From Shewanella halifaxensis HAW-EB4 (GTDB lineage Bacteria > Pseudomonadota > Gammaproteobacteria > Enterobacterales > Shewanellaceae), in the NCBI RefSeq assembly GCF_000019185.1, contig NC_010334.1, positions 2,790,001-2,854,000 on the forward strand: 64,000 nucleotides of DNA, read 5' to 3'. Below, in pieces: positions 25,403 through 34,236 of the stretch (position 1 is the stretch's first letter; each line of letters starts with the position of its first letter). The notes under the pieces were generated by a model. The model ran no database searches, had not been told where the DNA came from, and saw nothing but the letters and a program-made list of their open reading frames with translations. The translations under genes were made by a program, and so were the position numbers.

Positions 25403-27340
25403 ATGAAGCGATCCTTAAGCTACGCATTGATTTGTGTCATAGGTCTTACTGCATGCGGTGGCAGTAGTGATAGTAATGACTCCTCGGGTGGTGATACCAC
25501 GCCGCCTCCCGTTATACCTGATGGCCTAGTTAGGTGCGATATCCAAACTGAACTCAATCAAGTTGCAACCACATCTGCTGTCACCTTTTATATTGAAGAT
25601 AATTACCTCGCTAGGCAGCCTGGTGCGATAATCGTAAAGCTTAGCGAGCAAAATGTGAGTGATTTTACCTTTAATTGGACTCAAATGTCCGGCCCTGCGT
25701 TAACGTTAAAGAGTATTAAGAGCCCTGTATTGGCTTTTACGGCGAGTGAAAGTGGTAATTACAAATTCGAATTATCAGCCAGCAAGAGTGGCGTCAATTA
25801 TACAGAGTCGATAGAGATAAACTTAGGTGCCGCCAGTACAAATCAGTTATCTGCTCGTGTCGACCATCAAGCCAGTACAGGAAACTCTGTTAGCTTCCGA
25901 GTCGACACCCCTGACACAAATGGCCCCTCTCAAATTAGCTGGTGTGTTGCGGCGGGTCCAAGTTTATCCGTCGACATTAGTACGCCTCAAAAAGCCTTGC
26001 TCACCGCCCCTAGTGTCAACGTAGACACCATTAGCACGCTTAGAGCGACGGCAGTCATCAACGGCGAAGCCGTAACAGATGATGTGCAACTTCTTATCAC
26101 TAAAGAAGCTGCCATTACCTCACCTTACTTCGATGAAAGAGTAGCGAAGACCTTTGCCTATAATACCGACTCCCCCTATAAAAACGATTTGCAGCCATGC
26201 GTATACTCAAATCAATTACTGCAAAGCTGCACCATTTCTCGTCTGCCACTGATTGGCCAAACGCCGGGTATCGATAAACAAGCAATCTTAGACAGAGTCT
26301 TAGTTTCACACCAATGGATGGGAGAGAATTTCGAACACTTTCTTGAAAACCTTGACCCTAATAGTGATTTTGCAACGCTATTACAGTCAGTAACCGCTAT
26401 CGTCATTAGTTATGATGTAAGGCCTTCATTTTATTGGGTCGTAACGGGGGCAATTTATCTAGACCCGAATGATCTATGGTTACTGGCACAGGAACGTGAC
26501 ACGATTAATGAAGCTCCAGATTATAGAAGTGGCTTTGGTAATGATTTGAATTTTTTAATGCCCTGGCGTTACGTTAAAAATAACAGTTACACCTCCTATG
26601 TCATACCTAGAGGCGTGCGAACCGACCGTACAACTGAGGAGATGATGCCAGATCTTGCTTCATTGCTTTACCATGAGTTGGCTCATGCCAATGACTTTTT
26701 CCCTAGAAGCGTACACGGAGATCTTATAGGCCCAACCTTACTCGATGACTACCTGCGTCGAAGTGATGCTGAGCAGTTAGTCTCTGATCAACTTATTGCT
26801 TTTTATCCGCTCAATAGCCAAGAAATGACAAACTTGGCAGAGGTCAGCTTTAAAGGACAGACGGCCAGCGATAGCCAAAAAGCCTACACTGCTGCGGATA
26901 TCACAAGTTTCTTCTCTCCCGATAGAGCCAGTGACTATTATGCCTACTCGACCAGGCGCGAAGATGCTGCCATGCTGTTTGAGGAAGCTTTAATGAGTCA
27001 TAGATATGCAATACAGCGCGATGTGGCCGTAACCGATAAACCTGATAACCCTACGGCGAGCAGCATAACGGTTGACTGGGGGCAACGTGGAAGAATTGGT
27101 GATATAAAACTCGAAAACCGCGCGGCGTTTGTTATCAACCAAATAATGCCAGAGCTCAATGGCACTGTATTAGTGAACAATTTACCTGCGCCAATTGAAA
27201 TGAAGCAAGGCCAATCTTGGTCCGATAATTTAACTATTTCTCCCGTTAATGGCCCACAGCTGAATAGAATCGCACCTCAGACAAGCTATTCTCCAGAGCT
27301 ACGCTTAAGTGGTGATAGGCACGTAAAACCTGTCGATTAA
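25403..27340 (+). CDS. Large lipoprotein with zincin-type HELAH motif, unknown family
   Basis: A 645-residue predicted lipoprotein: the signal peptide ends in the lipobox GLTAC (C18), followed by a Gly/Ser/Asp linker (GGSSDSNDSSGGD) and PPP. Residues about 45-235 look like two Ig/PKD-like beta domains (GNYKFELSASKSG; FTWTQMSGPALTL-type segments). The C-terminal half holds HELAH at 424-428 (SLLYHELAHANDFFPRS), the metal-binding signature of zincin peptidases. The start at 25403 has AAGGA 8 bases upstream; an in-frame ATG at 25346 lacks a signal peptide. I do not recognise the family. It may be a surface or outer-membrane metalloprotease, but no glutamate ligand is assigned. It is a single gene with its own terminator. 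Confidence 0.75.
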   Translation: MKRSLSYALICVIGLTACGGSSDSNDSSGGDTTPPPVIPDGLVRCDIQTELNQVATTSAVTFYIEDNYLARQPGAIIVKLSEQNVSDFTFNWTQMSGPALTLKSIKSPVLAFTASESGNYKFELSASKSGVNYTESIEINLGAASTNQLSARVDHQASTGNSVSFRVDTPDTNGPSQISWCVAAGPSLSVDISTPQKALLTAPSVNVDTISTLRATAVINGEAVTDDVQLLITKEAAITSPYFDERVAKTFAYNTDSPYKNDLQPCVYSNQLLQSCTISRLPLIGQTPGIDKQAILDRVLVSHQWMGENFEHFLENLDPNSDFATLLQSVTAIVISYDVRPSFYWVVTGAIYLDPNDLWLLAQERDTINEAPDYRSGFGNDLNFLMPWRYVKNNSYTSYVIPRGVRTDRTTEEMMPDLASLLYHELAHANDFFPRSVHGDLIGPTLLDDYLRRSDAEQLVSDQLIAFYPLNSQEMTNLAEVSFKGQTASDSQKAYTAADITSFFSPDRASDYYAYSTRREDAAMLFEEALMSHRYAIQRDVAVTDKPDNPTASSITVDWGQRGRIGDIKLENRAAFVINQIMPELNGTVLVNNLPAPIEMKQGQSWSDNLTISPVNGPQLNRIAPQTSYSPELRLSGDRHVKPVD

Positions 27341-27368
27341 TCGTAAACTTTCTCGACTCTGAAAACGC

Positions 27369-27396
27369 AAAAGCCCAGATGAATATCTGGGCTTTT
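27369..27396. terminator. Bidirectional terminator between the lipoprotein gene and hda
   Basis: The stem AAAAGCCCAGAT / ATCTGGGCTTTT with a 4-nt loop ends two convergent genes. Confidence 0.93.
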
Positions 27397-27419
27397 ATCT
27401 TATATAATTATCAAAGTAC

Positions 27420-28130
27420 TTACAGTCGCAGCATCTCTTTAATAAAAGGGATTGTCAGCTTACGTTGGTGAACCATAGAGGCTTTATCGAGCCTATCTAA
27501 CACGTCAAATAGTGTTCTTAAGTCTCTTGCTAAGCGGTTTAATAGAAAGCGACCTACATCTTCTGGCAACTGTAAGCCTCTCATCGCCGCACGGCGTTGC
27601 AGTGCCGCAAGTTTTTCTTCATCAGCCATGGGTTGTAGCTGATAATTAAGCCCCCATTGCATTCGAGAGACTAAATCCGGTAAAGAGAAACCACTATCAC
27701 TTGGCGAGACACTCGCACTGACAATAAGCGAGCAAGTCTTCTGCTCAGAAATTCGATTGTAAAGATCAAATATCGCTTCTTCCCATAAGGGGTGCCCTGC
27801 AATGGCATTGACATCATCAATACAGACGAGGTCGAGTTTCTCTAAGCCTTCTAATAACGCTGTAGAAATACTCGCATGGATCCCTAAAGGAATATAGAAG
27901 CTGCTACGCCCAAGATCATTCGCGTGAGCACAGGCGGCATGCATAAGGTGGGTACGTCCAGACTTTTCTGGACCCCATAAAAATACTGCACCTTCTGCTC
28001 TACCCTCGGCACAAGCTTGTAAACTTTGAATAAGCTCATCATTACCCGCTGCCGGATAATAACTATTGAAGGTTTCATCATCAGGTAGATGAACTGGTAA
28101 TGATAACTGTAAAGGAGAGTTTGACTTCAC
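27420..28130 (-). CDS. hda: DnaA regulatory inactivator Hda
   Basis: A DnaA-related AAA+ protein that, with the sliding clamp, stimulates ATP hydrolysis on DnaA and prevents re-initiation of replication. It has 236 residues. The N-terminus carries the clamp-binding motif QLSLPV (residues 8-13). A modified Walker A follows (LWGPEKSGRTHLMHA, about 50-64), with Walker B LVCIDDVNAIAG. The C-terminus has the arginine-rich sensor helix (LLNRLARDLRTLFDVLDRLD). The position near bepA/yfgD and uraA matches E. coli. Confidence 0.94.
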   Translation of the reverse strand: MKSNSPLQLSLPVHLPDDETFNSYYPAAGNDELIQSLQACAEGRAEGAVFLWGPEKSGRTHLMHAACAHANDLGRSSFYIPLGIHASISTALLEGLEKLDLVCIDDVNAIAGHPLWEEAIFDLYNRISEQKTCSLIVSASVSPSDSGFSLPDLVSRMQWGLNYQLQPMADEEKLAALQRRAAMRGLQLPEDVGRFLLNRLARDLRTLFDVLDRLDKASMVHQRKLTIPFIKEMLRL

Positions 28131-28203
28131 TCAGGTGCTTCTCAACGACGCAATATATCTATATTAGACACACATGGTAGCATGTGTGTCAATTGATTGG
28201 GAG

Positions 28204-29316
28204 CTATTGACCTTTCCAATAATAGATCTGTGTCTCTTTATGAGCTTCAACTTGTGTACCGATTGCTGAATAGTCCAAGTTTTGTTGGCTATTCGTAGTC
28301 ACAGTTTCAATTCGAGGGTCAAGAGCCATTAATCGATGAAGATCGGCTTCATTACCAAAAAGGCTTAAATTAAACTCAATCGTCTGCCCTTCAATACGAC
28401 CGATACTTGCCGATTTGATTGCACTTAGCTGATCTAAATAACGTTCGATAGCAACTAACTGCTTCATATCCGTTACGTCAGCAAAAGAAAGCTTAGTGGT
28501 TTTCTGCTCTCCTGAGTCGGCTATCGCATACTGACCAACATAGTACTCGCTGGTGGCAGCGACAATGGCCGCAACGGCCTCATCGATCGTGGCGGTTTCT
28601 CCACTCGTATTAATAACAGACGTTAATTGCAGAGATTGCGCTGATTTCTCTCGTGGATAAAGACTCATCTGGTAACGATAAACACTTCCTTGTGGCTCGA
28701 TAGTCGCCATGATGAAGTAATTTGATTGATAGCGCAGAGAAGCATCTGCCACATTGTCGGTGAAGTTACCACGAATATCATTTACACCGACCTTCATGGA
28801 ATCATCAAGATCCATTAACGGGAATAACAATGGAGCGCCACGAGTCGCTGACTCTTGATTAAAAACTTGTCGGCTAGGATCTCTCGACGCATCATTTATT
28901 ATTTCGCGTTGACCATTATCATTGATAACTAACCAAACTAAGGTCAAGGGTCGCTGTTTTCCCCAAACGGGTAGTCCAGCTTCTCGTAACAGTGAAATAA
29001 TATGTTTATGGTCAAAGTTAACTTTTAAGAATAACTTTCCATCATCTTCAAAATAACCGTATTGAGTCATTAGTGAGCTAGCATTACCTAGCTGTTTCTT
29101 GATCGTTTCATTTAAGAGTGCACTCTGAGTACCAGAGTTTTTTAAAATAACTTCTTCAAAGGCTTGCTTGATCCCTTGGCTTCTAAGTGCAGTCGTTCTA
29201 GAGGCGATTGACACAACACCTTCATCGAGTTGCTTAACCTCGGCTGCAGCAACAAACGTTGAGAAACCTGACAGAAAAGAGACTGTAATAAAAGTACGTA
29301 AAATGAGTTTCAACAT
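28204..29316 (-). CDS. DUF2066 periplasmic protein
   Basis: A 370-residue protein with an N-terminal signal sequence (LILRTFITVSFLSGFSTFVAAAEV, cleavage near residue 24). It matches the uncharacterised gammaproteobacterial family DUF2066, usually found upstream of hda as here (73 bases apart). Visible content: a conserved N-terminal segment (TTALRSQGIKQAFEEVILKNSG), a middle domain (RPLTLVWLVINDNGQRE) and a C-terminal region (VTDMKQLVAIERYLDQLSAIKS). No catalytic motif is evident and function is unknown. Confidence 0.82.
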   Translation of the reverse strand: MLKLILRTFITVSFLSGFSTFVAAAEVKQLDEGVVSIASRTTALRSQGIKQAFEEVILKNSGTQSALLNETIKKQLGNASSLMTQYGYFEDDGKLFLKVNFDHKHIISLLREAGLPVWGKQRPLTLVWLVINDNGQREIINDASRDPSRQVFNQESATRGAPLLFPLMDLDDSMKVGVNDIRGNFTDNVADASLRYQSNYFIMATIEPQGSVYRYQMSLYPREKSAQSLQLTSVINTSGETATIDEAVAAIVAATSEYYVGQYAIADSGEQKTTKLSFADVTDMKQLVAIERYLDQLSAIKSASIGRIEGQTIEFNLSLFGNEADLHRLMALDPRIETVTTNSQQNLDYSAIGTQVEAHKETQIYYWKGQ

Positions 29317-29492
29317 GTTTAAGATTCAAAGACGGCTCAATAGATAAAATTGTATCACATCTCTAATAACTTTTGCCGAGATAAAGAGATATGCCACCGC
29401 AATAGTTAAAGCAAGCTTTTGGACCTGCATCACATACAGCAGCATGGAAAGCAGTCATAATTGATAGGTTTATATAAAATAAGAGAGAAATA

Positions 29493-30749
29493 ATGAAAAA
29501 CCTGACAATGCCTTTGCAAGGAGCGCAAATGCTGTTCGTAGCCTTTGGCTCACTGGTATTAATGCCTTTGCTAACAGGCCTAGATACTAACGTTGCACTC
29601 TTTACCGCCGGTATCGGCACACTGCTCTTCCAGTTTATCACTAAGCGTCAAATCCCTATCTTTCTCGCTTCCTCTTTCGCCTTCATCGCACCTATTATGT
29701 ACGGTGTGCAAACTTGGGGGATCCCATCAACCATGGGTGGCCTAATGGCCGCAGGTGTCGTTTATGTGATTTTAGCTGCTGTCATTAAAGTTAGAGGTGG
29801 TGGCTTCATTAAACGTTTACTGCCACCTGTCGTCGTCGGCCCTGTGATTATTGTAATCGGTTTAGGCTTAGCCCCTGTTGCCGTCAATATGGCTGTAGGT
29901 AAAAGCGGTGATGGTAGTCTTATTCTTATCGAACAAAATACTGCGTTACTTATCTCTCTAGCGTCTTTATTTACCACCATCGCCGTCGCTATTTTTGCCA
30001 AAGGTATATTAAAGCTAATGCCAATCCTAGCCGGTATCACTGTCGGTTATGGATTAAGTTTAGCTTTTGGCATTGTAGACTTTACACCTGTAAGAGACGC
30101 ACCATGGTTAGCGTTGCCAAATTTTGTCGCACCTGAATTTAACTGGCACGCAATTTTATTTATGATCCCAGTCGCAATAGCTCCAGCGGTTGAACACATT
30201 GGTGATATCTTAGCTATCTCGAATGTAACCGGTAAGGATTACCTTAAAAAACCTGGATTACACCGTACCCTTGCTGGTGATGGTGTCGCTACCATTGCAG
30301 CTTCAGCATTTGGTGGTCCACCAAATACAACTTATTCAGAAGTAACTGGCGCAGTAACACTTACCAAGAACTTCAACCCAGTTGTAATGACATGGACAGC
30401 TATTACAGCCATTTTATTCTCTTTTGTTGGCAAGTTAGGCGCTTTACTGCAAACGATTCCTGTACCTGTTATGGGCGGGATCATGTGTTTACTATTTGGT
30501 TCTATTGCAGCTGTCGGTCTAAGCTCTTTAATTAAGAATCACGTTGACATGAATGAGCCACGCAACCTAAGTATTGTTGGTGTGACGTTAGTATTCGGTA
30601 TTGGTGGCATGGCATTTGGTATCGGTTCATTTAGCTTAACCGGGATCAGTCTTTGCGGTATCCTTGCAATCGCCATGAACCTCATACTACCTGACAACGC
30701 AGCGTCACATGCGAAAATTGTGAGTGAAGAAATTAATCCTCAATCATAA
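29493..30749 (+). CDS. uraA: Uracil permease (NCS2 family)
   Basis: A proton-coupled uracil importer with 14 expected membrane helices in 418 residues. Characteristic NCS2 segments: MPLQGAQMLFVAFGSLVLMPLLTG at the start, PVAIAPAVEHIGDILAISNVTGKDY with the substrate-binding glutamate, and GDGVATIAASAFGGPPNTTYSEVTGAV. It lies near hda, as in E. coli. A pyrD gene for de novo pyrimidine synthesis is elsewhere in the window. An AT-rich TATATAAAAT stands about 20 bases before the start. No upp gene is adjacent. Confidence 0.93.
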   Translation: MKNLTMPLQGAQMLFVAFGSLVLMPLLTGLDTNVALFTAGIGTLLFQFITKRQIPIFLASSFAFIAPIMYGVQTWGIPSTMGGLMAAGVVYVILAAVIKVRGGGFIKRLLPPVVVGPVIIVIGLGLAPVAVNMAVGKSGDGSLILIEQNTALLISLASLFTTIAVAIFAKGILKLMPILAGITVGYGLSLAFGIVDFTPVRDAPWLALPNFVAPEFNWHAILFMIPVAIAPAVEHIGDILAISNVTGKDYLKKPGLHRTLAGDGVATIAASAFGGPPNTTYSEVTGAVTLTKNFNPVVMTWTAITAILFSFVGKLGALLQTIPVPVMGGIMCLLFGSIAAVGLSSLIKNHVDMNEPRNLSIVGVTLVFGIGGMAFGIGSFSLTGISLCGILAIAMNLILPDNAASHAKIVSEEINPQS

Positions 30750-30818
30750 TGGCCTAATTGTTTATTGGTAAATGTTGAAGTAATAATACCAATCACATAT
30801 TTAGTACTATTGATATAA

Positions 30819-30855
30819 GAAAGCCCCTAACGACTCACATCGTTAGGGGCTTTTT
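30819..30855. terminator. Bidirectional terminator between uraA and grxD
   Basis: The long stem AAAGCCCCTAACGA / TCGTTAGGGGCTTTTT with a short loop lies between convergent genes. Confidence 0.94.
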
Positions 30856-30871
30856 ACTGACACAATCAATA

Positions 30872-31213
30872 TTAAGCTTGATCGTCTTCTGTTTTATATT
30901 TAGCACCGGTTTCTTTGATAAGCGTTTGTAGCTCACCTTTTTGGAACATTTCAGTAAGAATGTCACAACCACCGATTAGCTCGCCTTCAACCCACAGTTG
31001 TGGGAACGTTGGCCAGTTAGCGTATTTTGGCAGCTCAGCACGGATATCGGGATGCTGGAGGATATCGACAAATGCAAATTGCTCATCGCAATTAATCATG
31101 ATTTGAGCCACTTGAGAAGAAAAACCACAGCTAGGTAACTTTGGCGAGCCCTTCATATATAGGATAATTGGATTTTCGGCTATTTGCTGTTTAATCTTTT
31201 CTACAGTTTCCAT
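30872..31213 (-). CDS. grxD: Monothiol glutaredoxin GrxD (Grx4)
   Basis: A CGFS-type monothiol glutaredoxin that carries and transfers iron-sulfur clusters. The 113-residue length is standard. The active site is C29 in LPSCGFSSQ. Glutathione-binding residues lie in WPTFPQLWVEGELIGGCDIL. It is divergent from sodB (225 bases between starts), a pairing also seen in other gammaproteobacteria and consistent with shared iron/oxidative-stress roles. Confidence 0.95.
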   Translation of the reverse strand: METVEKIKQQIAENPIILYMKGSPKLPSCGFSSQVAQIMINCDEQFAFVDILQHPDIRAELPKYANWPTFPQLWVEGELIGGCDILTEMFQKGELQTLIKETGAKYKTEDDQA

Positions 31214-31312
31214 TTTTTATTCCTGATTAGAACTTCATTACAATCGCGCCATTGTACGCCAGTCTGTAGCAGAACAAAAACCTACTTTTTATAGGGATAA
31301 TATCTAATAGAA

Positions 31313-31330
31313 ATTATCGATTAAGATAAT
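31313..31330. promoter_or_regulatory. AT-rich palindrome in the grxD-sodB divergent region
   Basis: A perfect inverted repeat ATTATC-gattaa-GATAAT lies 109 bases before sodB. The half-sites GATAAT/ATTATC are those of Fur boxes, but the full 19-bp Fur consensus is not met. Regulation by Fur is a guess from motif and neighbours. Confidence 0.3.
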
Positions 31331-31438
31331 CGATCAATTTGAATAAACAATGATACACTTCACAACTTTATTAGGTAAAATATCTCATAGTGAGCAAGAA
31401 CGCACAAAATAACAATCTAGAGTTAACGGAGAAAACTA

Positions 31439-32023
31439 ATGGCTTTTGAATTACCTGCATTACCTTACGCACAAAACGCACTTGAGCCACATATCTCAGA
31501 AGAAACGATTAACTACCATTACGGTAAGCATCACAACACTTATGTTGTTAAGCTTAACGGTTTAATTGAAGGCACGGATCTTGAACAAAAGAGCCTAGAA
31601 GAGATCATCAAGACCTCTACTGGTGGCATCTTTAACAATGCTGCTCAAATTTGGAATCACACCTTCTACTGGAACTGTCTATCACCAAATGGTGGCGGCG
31701 AAGCAACTGGCCCTGTAGCCGATGCAATCATTGCTGCATTTGGATCATTTGAGGCATTTAAAGCTCAGTTTACGGATGCTGCGGTAAACAACTTTGGCAG
31801 TGCCTGGACATGGTTAGTTAAGAAGGCTGACGGCACTGTTGCTATTGTTAATACTAGCAATGCTGCAACACCTCTTACAGATGAAGGTGTAACACCAATC
31901 ATGACAGTAGATGTATGGGAACATGCTTACTACATCGATTACCGTAATGTGCGTCCTGATTATTTAGCGCACTTCTGGGAATTAGTTAACTGGGAATTTG
32001 TTAACACAAATTTCGCTGGTTAA
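31439..32023 (+). CDS. sodB: Iron superoxide dismutase
   Basis: A cytoplasmic superoxide dismutase that converts superoxide to oxygen and peroxide. The protein has 194 residues. Metal ligands lie in HYGKHHNTYV (H27), NHTFYW (about H74) and DVWEHAYYIDYRN (D157, H161). The SAWTWLV and neighbouring pattern favours the Fe over the Mn form. GGAG lies 8 bases upstream of the ATG, and a terminator follows. Confidence 0.95.
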   Translation: MAFELPALPYAQNALEPHISEETINYHYGKHHNTYVVKLNGLIEGTDLEQKSLEEIIKTSTGGIFNNAAQIWNHTFYWNCLSPNGGGEATGPVADAIIAAFGSFEAFKAQFTDAAVNNFGSAWTWLVKKADGTVAIVNTSNAATPLTDEGVTPIMTVDVWEHAYYIDYRNVRPDYLAHFWELVNWEFVNTNFAG

Positions 32024-32046
32024 TCATTTAATTTTCGGTACATCGA

Positions 32047-32071
32047 GAGGAGCCTTTAGGCTCCTTTTTTA
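32047..32071 (+). terminator. Terminator after sodB
   Basis: The stem AGGAGCC / GGCTCCT with a short loop and T6, 24 bases after the sodB stop. Confidence 0.9.
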
Positions 32072-32252
32072 TTGCTTATTTTTATTGTTTCTGAGTTTTA
32101 TCTCAAGTGCAACTATTGCAAATGCAACTATTTCTTATTGTTTTTATTTACTTTTTTAATACATGGTTCATATTTAACGTCTAACATTAAAGATAGGAGG
32201 ATAAGTGCATTAACCTCTAATCTTACCATTTGTACGTTTCTGGGGGCCGATT

Positions 32253-34187
32253 ATGAGTATATTTGAGCATTACCAACAGCGCTATGAGAGAAAGCTTGAT
32301 GAAGAATATTCATTAGAAGACTTTTTAACCATTTGTAAAAAAGATAGAAGTGCATATGCATCTGCTGCAGAGCGCTTATTGATGGCGATTGGAGATCCAG
32401 AAGTCATTGACACGTCTAAAGATCCCATTCTCAGTAGGCTATTTTCTAATCGACTGATTTCTCGATATCCAGCATTTAAAGATTTTTATGGTATGGAAGA
32501 AGCGATTGAACAGATCGTCGCATACCTAAAACACTCGGCTCAAGGTCTAGAGGAGTCGAAACAGATCCTTTACTTACTTGGACCTGTAGGTGGCGGTAAA
32601 TCTTCGCTTGCTGAAAAGCTTAAAGCGTTAATGCAAGATGTACCTGTATATGTACTTACTGCTAACGGCGTACGTAGCCCTGTTAACGATCACCCATTTA
32701 GTTTATTTAACCTTGATGAAGATGGACAACTTTTAAAAGAAGAGTATGGCATCCCCGAGCGTTATCTAAAAACAATCATGTCGCCTTGGGCCGTCAAGCG
32801 ATTGCATGAATTTGGCGGTGATTTATCCAAATTCAGAGTGGTAAAGGTCTACCCTTCTATCTTAGACCAACTCGCGATTGCTAAGACAGAGCCTGGCGAT
32901 GAAAACAATCAGGACATTTCATCGTTAGTAGGTAAGGTCGACATTCGTCAGTTAGAACACTTTGCTCAGCATGACGCAGACGCCTACTCTTATTCGGGCG
33001 CATTATGTCGAGCAAACCAAGGTATGATGGAATTTGTGGAGATGTTCAAGGCCCCCATTAAGGTACTGCACCCACTGCTAACGGCTACACAGGAAGGTAA
33101 TTACAACGGAACGGAGGGTTTATCAGCCCTGCCCTTTAGTGGAATTATTCTTGCCCACTCTAATGAATCTGAGTGGATCACCTTTAGAAACAACAAAACC
33201 AACGAAGCATTTTTAGACAGGGTCTATATTGTTAAGGTGCCTTATTGTCTCAGAATGACTGAAGAGGTGCGGATTTACCAAAAACTGCTATCTAATTCAG
33301 AACTTGCTAACACGCCTTGTGCACCTGGTACGCTAGAAACCTTAGCGCAATTTAGTGTCCTATCTCGTGTCATCGCACCAGAGAATTCATCAATATATTC
33401 AAAGATGCGGGTTTATGACGGAGAAAGCCTAAAAGACACCGATCCTAAAGCTAAGTCGTATCAAGAGTATCGAGATTACGCGGGTGTAGATGAAGGGATG
33501 CAAGGTTTATCAACGCGTTTTGCCTTTAAGATCCTCTCTAGAGTATTTAACTTTGATCATACCGAGATTGCCGCAAACCCTGTTCACCTGTTCTATGTAT
33601 TAGAACGACAAATTGAGCAGGAACAATTCCCTGCCGAGACAGCTGAACGCTATTTAGAGTTTTTAAAAGGCTATCTCATACCCAAATATGTGGAATTTAT
33701 CGGTAAAGAGATCCAAACAGCTTATTTGGAGTCCTACTCCGAGTACGGTCAAAATATCTTCGATAGATACGTGACTTATGCTGATTTTTGGATCCAAGAT
33801 CAGGAGTACCGCGATCCAGAAACTGGTCAACTATTCGACAGATCAGCGCTTAACTCCGAACTTGAAAAGATAGAGAAACCAGCTGGAATTAGTAACCCTA
33901 AAGACTTTAGAAACGAGATCGTCAATTTTGTACTTCGTGCTAGAGCCAATAACGAAGGCACTAATCCATTATGGACAAGTTATGAAAAGCTCAGGACGGT
34001 CATTGAGAAAAAGATGTTCTCAAATACTGAAGATCTGTTACCCGTCATTTCTTTCAATGGTAAAACCTCTACAGATGATCAACGTAAGCACGATGACTTT
34101 GTGAATCGAATGATGGAGAAAGGCTACACCCAAAAACAAGTAAGACTACTCTCAGAATGGTATTTAAGAGTTAGAAAGTCTTCTTAG
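32253..34187 (+). CDS. yeaG: PrkA-family serine protein kinase (YeaG-like)
   Basis: A 644-residue AAA+-type PrkA protein. Walker A is GPVGGGKS (residues 110-117), followed by the PrkA N-terminal AAA domain. The C-terminal PrkA domain (about residues 400-640) has kinase-like sequence. In Enterobacteria yeaG and yeaH form an RpoS-dependent operon for nitrogen starvation and stationary phase; Bacillus PrkA acts in sporulation. It is followed by yeaH (49 bases) and a SpoVR gene, giving the conserved three-gene cassette. Confidence 0.93.
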   Translation: MSIFEHYQQRYERKLDEEYSLEDFLTICKKDRSAYASAAERLLMAIGDPEVIDTSKDPILSRLFSNRLISRYPAFKDFYGMEEAIEQIVAYLKHSAQGLEESKQILYLLGPVGGGKSSLAEKLKALMQDVPVYVLTANGVRSPVNDHPFSLFNLDEDGQLLKEEYGIPERYLKTIMSPWAVKRLHEFGGDLSKFRVVKVYPSILDQLAIAKTEPGDENNQDISSLVGKVDIRQLEHFAQHDADAYSYSGALCRANQGMMEFVEMFKAPIKVLHPLLTATQEGNYNGTEGLSALPFSGIILAHSNESEWITFRNNKTNEAFLDRVYIVKVPYCLRMTEEVRIYQKLLSNSELANTPCAPGTLETLAQFSVLSRVIAPENSSIYSKMRVYDGESLKDTDPKAKSYQEYRDYAGVDEGMQGLSTRFAFKILSRVFNFDHTEIAANPVHLFYVLERQIEQEQFPAETAERYLEFLKGYLIPKYVEFIGKEIQTAYLESYSEYGQNIFDRYVTYADFWIQDQEYRDPETGQLFDRSALNSELEKIEKPAGISNPKDFRNEIVNFVLRARANNEGTNPLWTSYEKLRTVIEKKMFSNTEDLLPVISFNGKTSTDDQRKHDDFVNRMMEKGYTQKQVRLLSEWYLRVRKSS

Positions 34188-34236
34188 AAAGCCCTGAGGG
34201 GAGTTTACTCCCCTCCTATTAGGCTAGGAGGTGCGC

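Noticed and set aside
32072..32266. 64-codon frame between sodB and prkA
   Set aside because: It begins inside the sodB terminator and overlaps the start of prkA; composition is AT-rich and non-coding in look.
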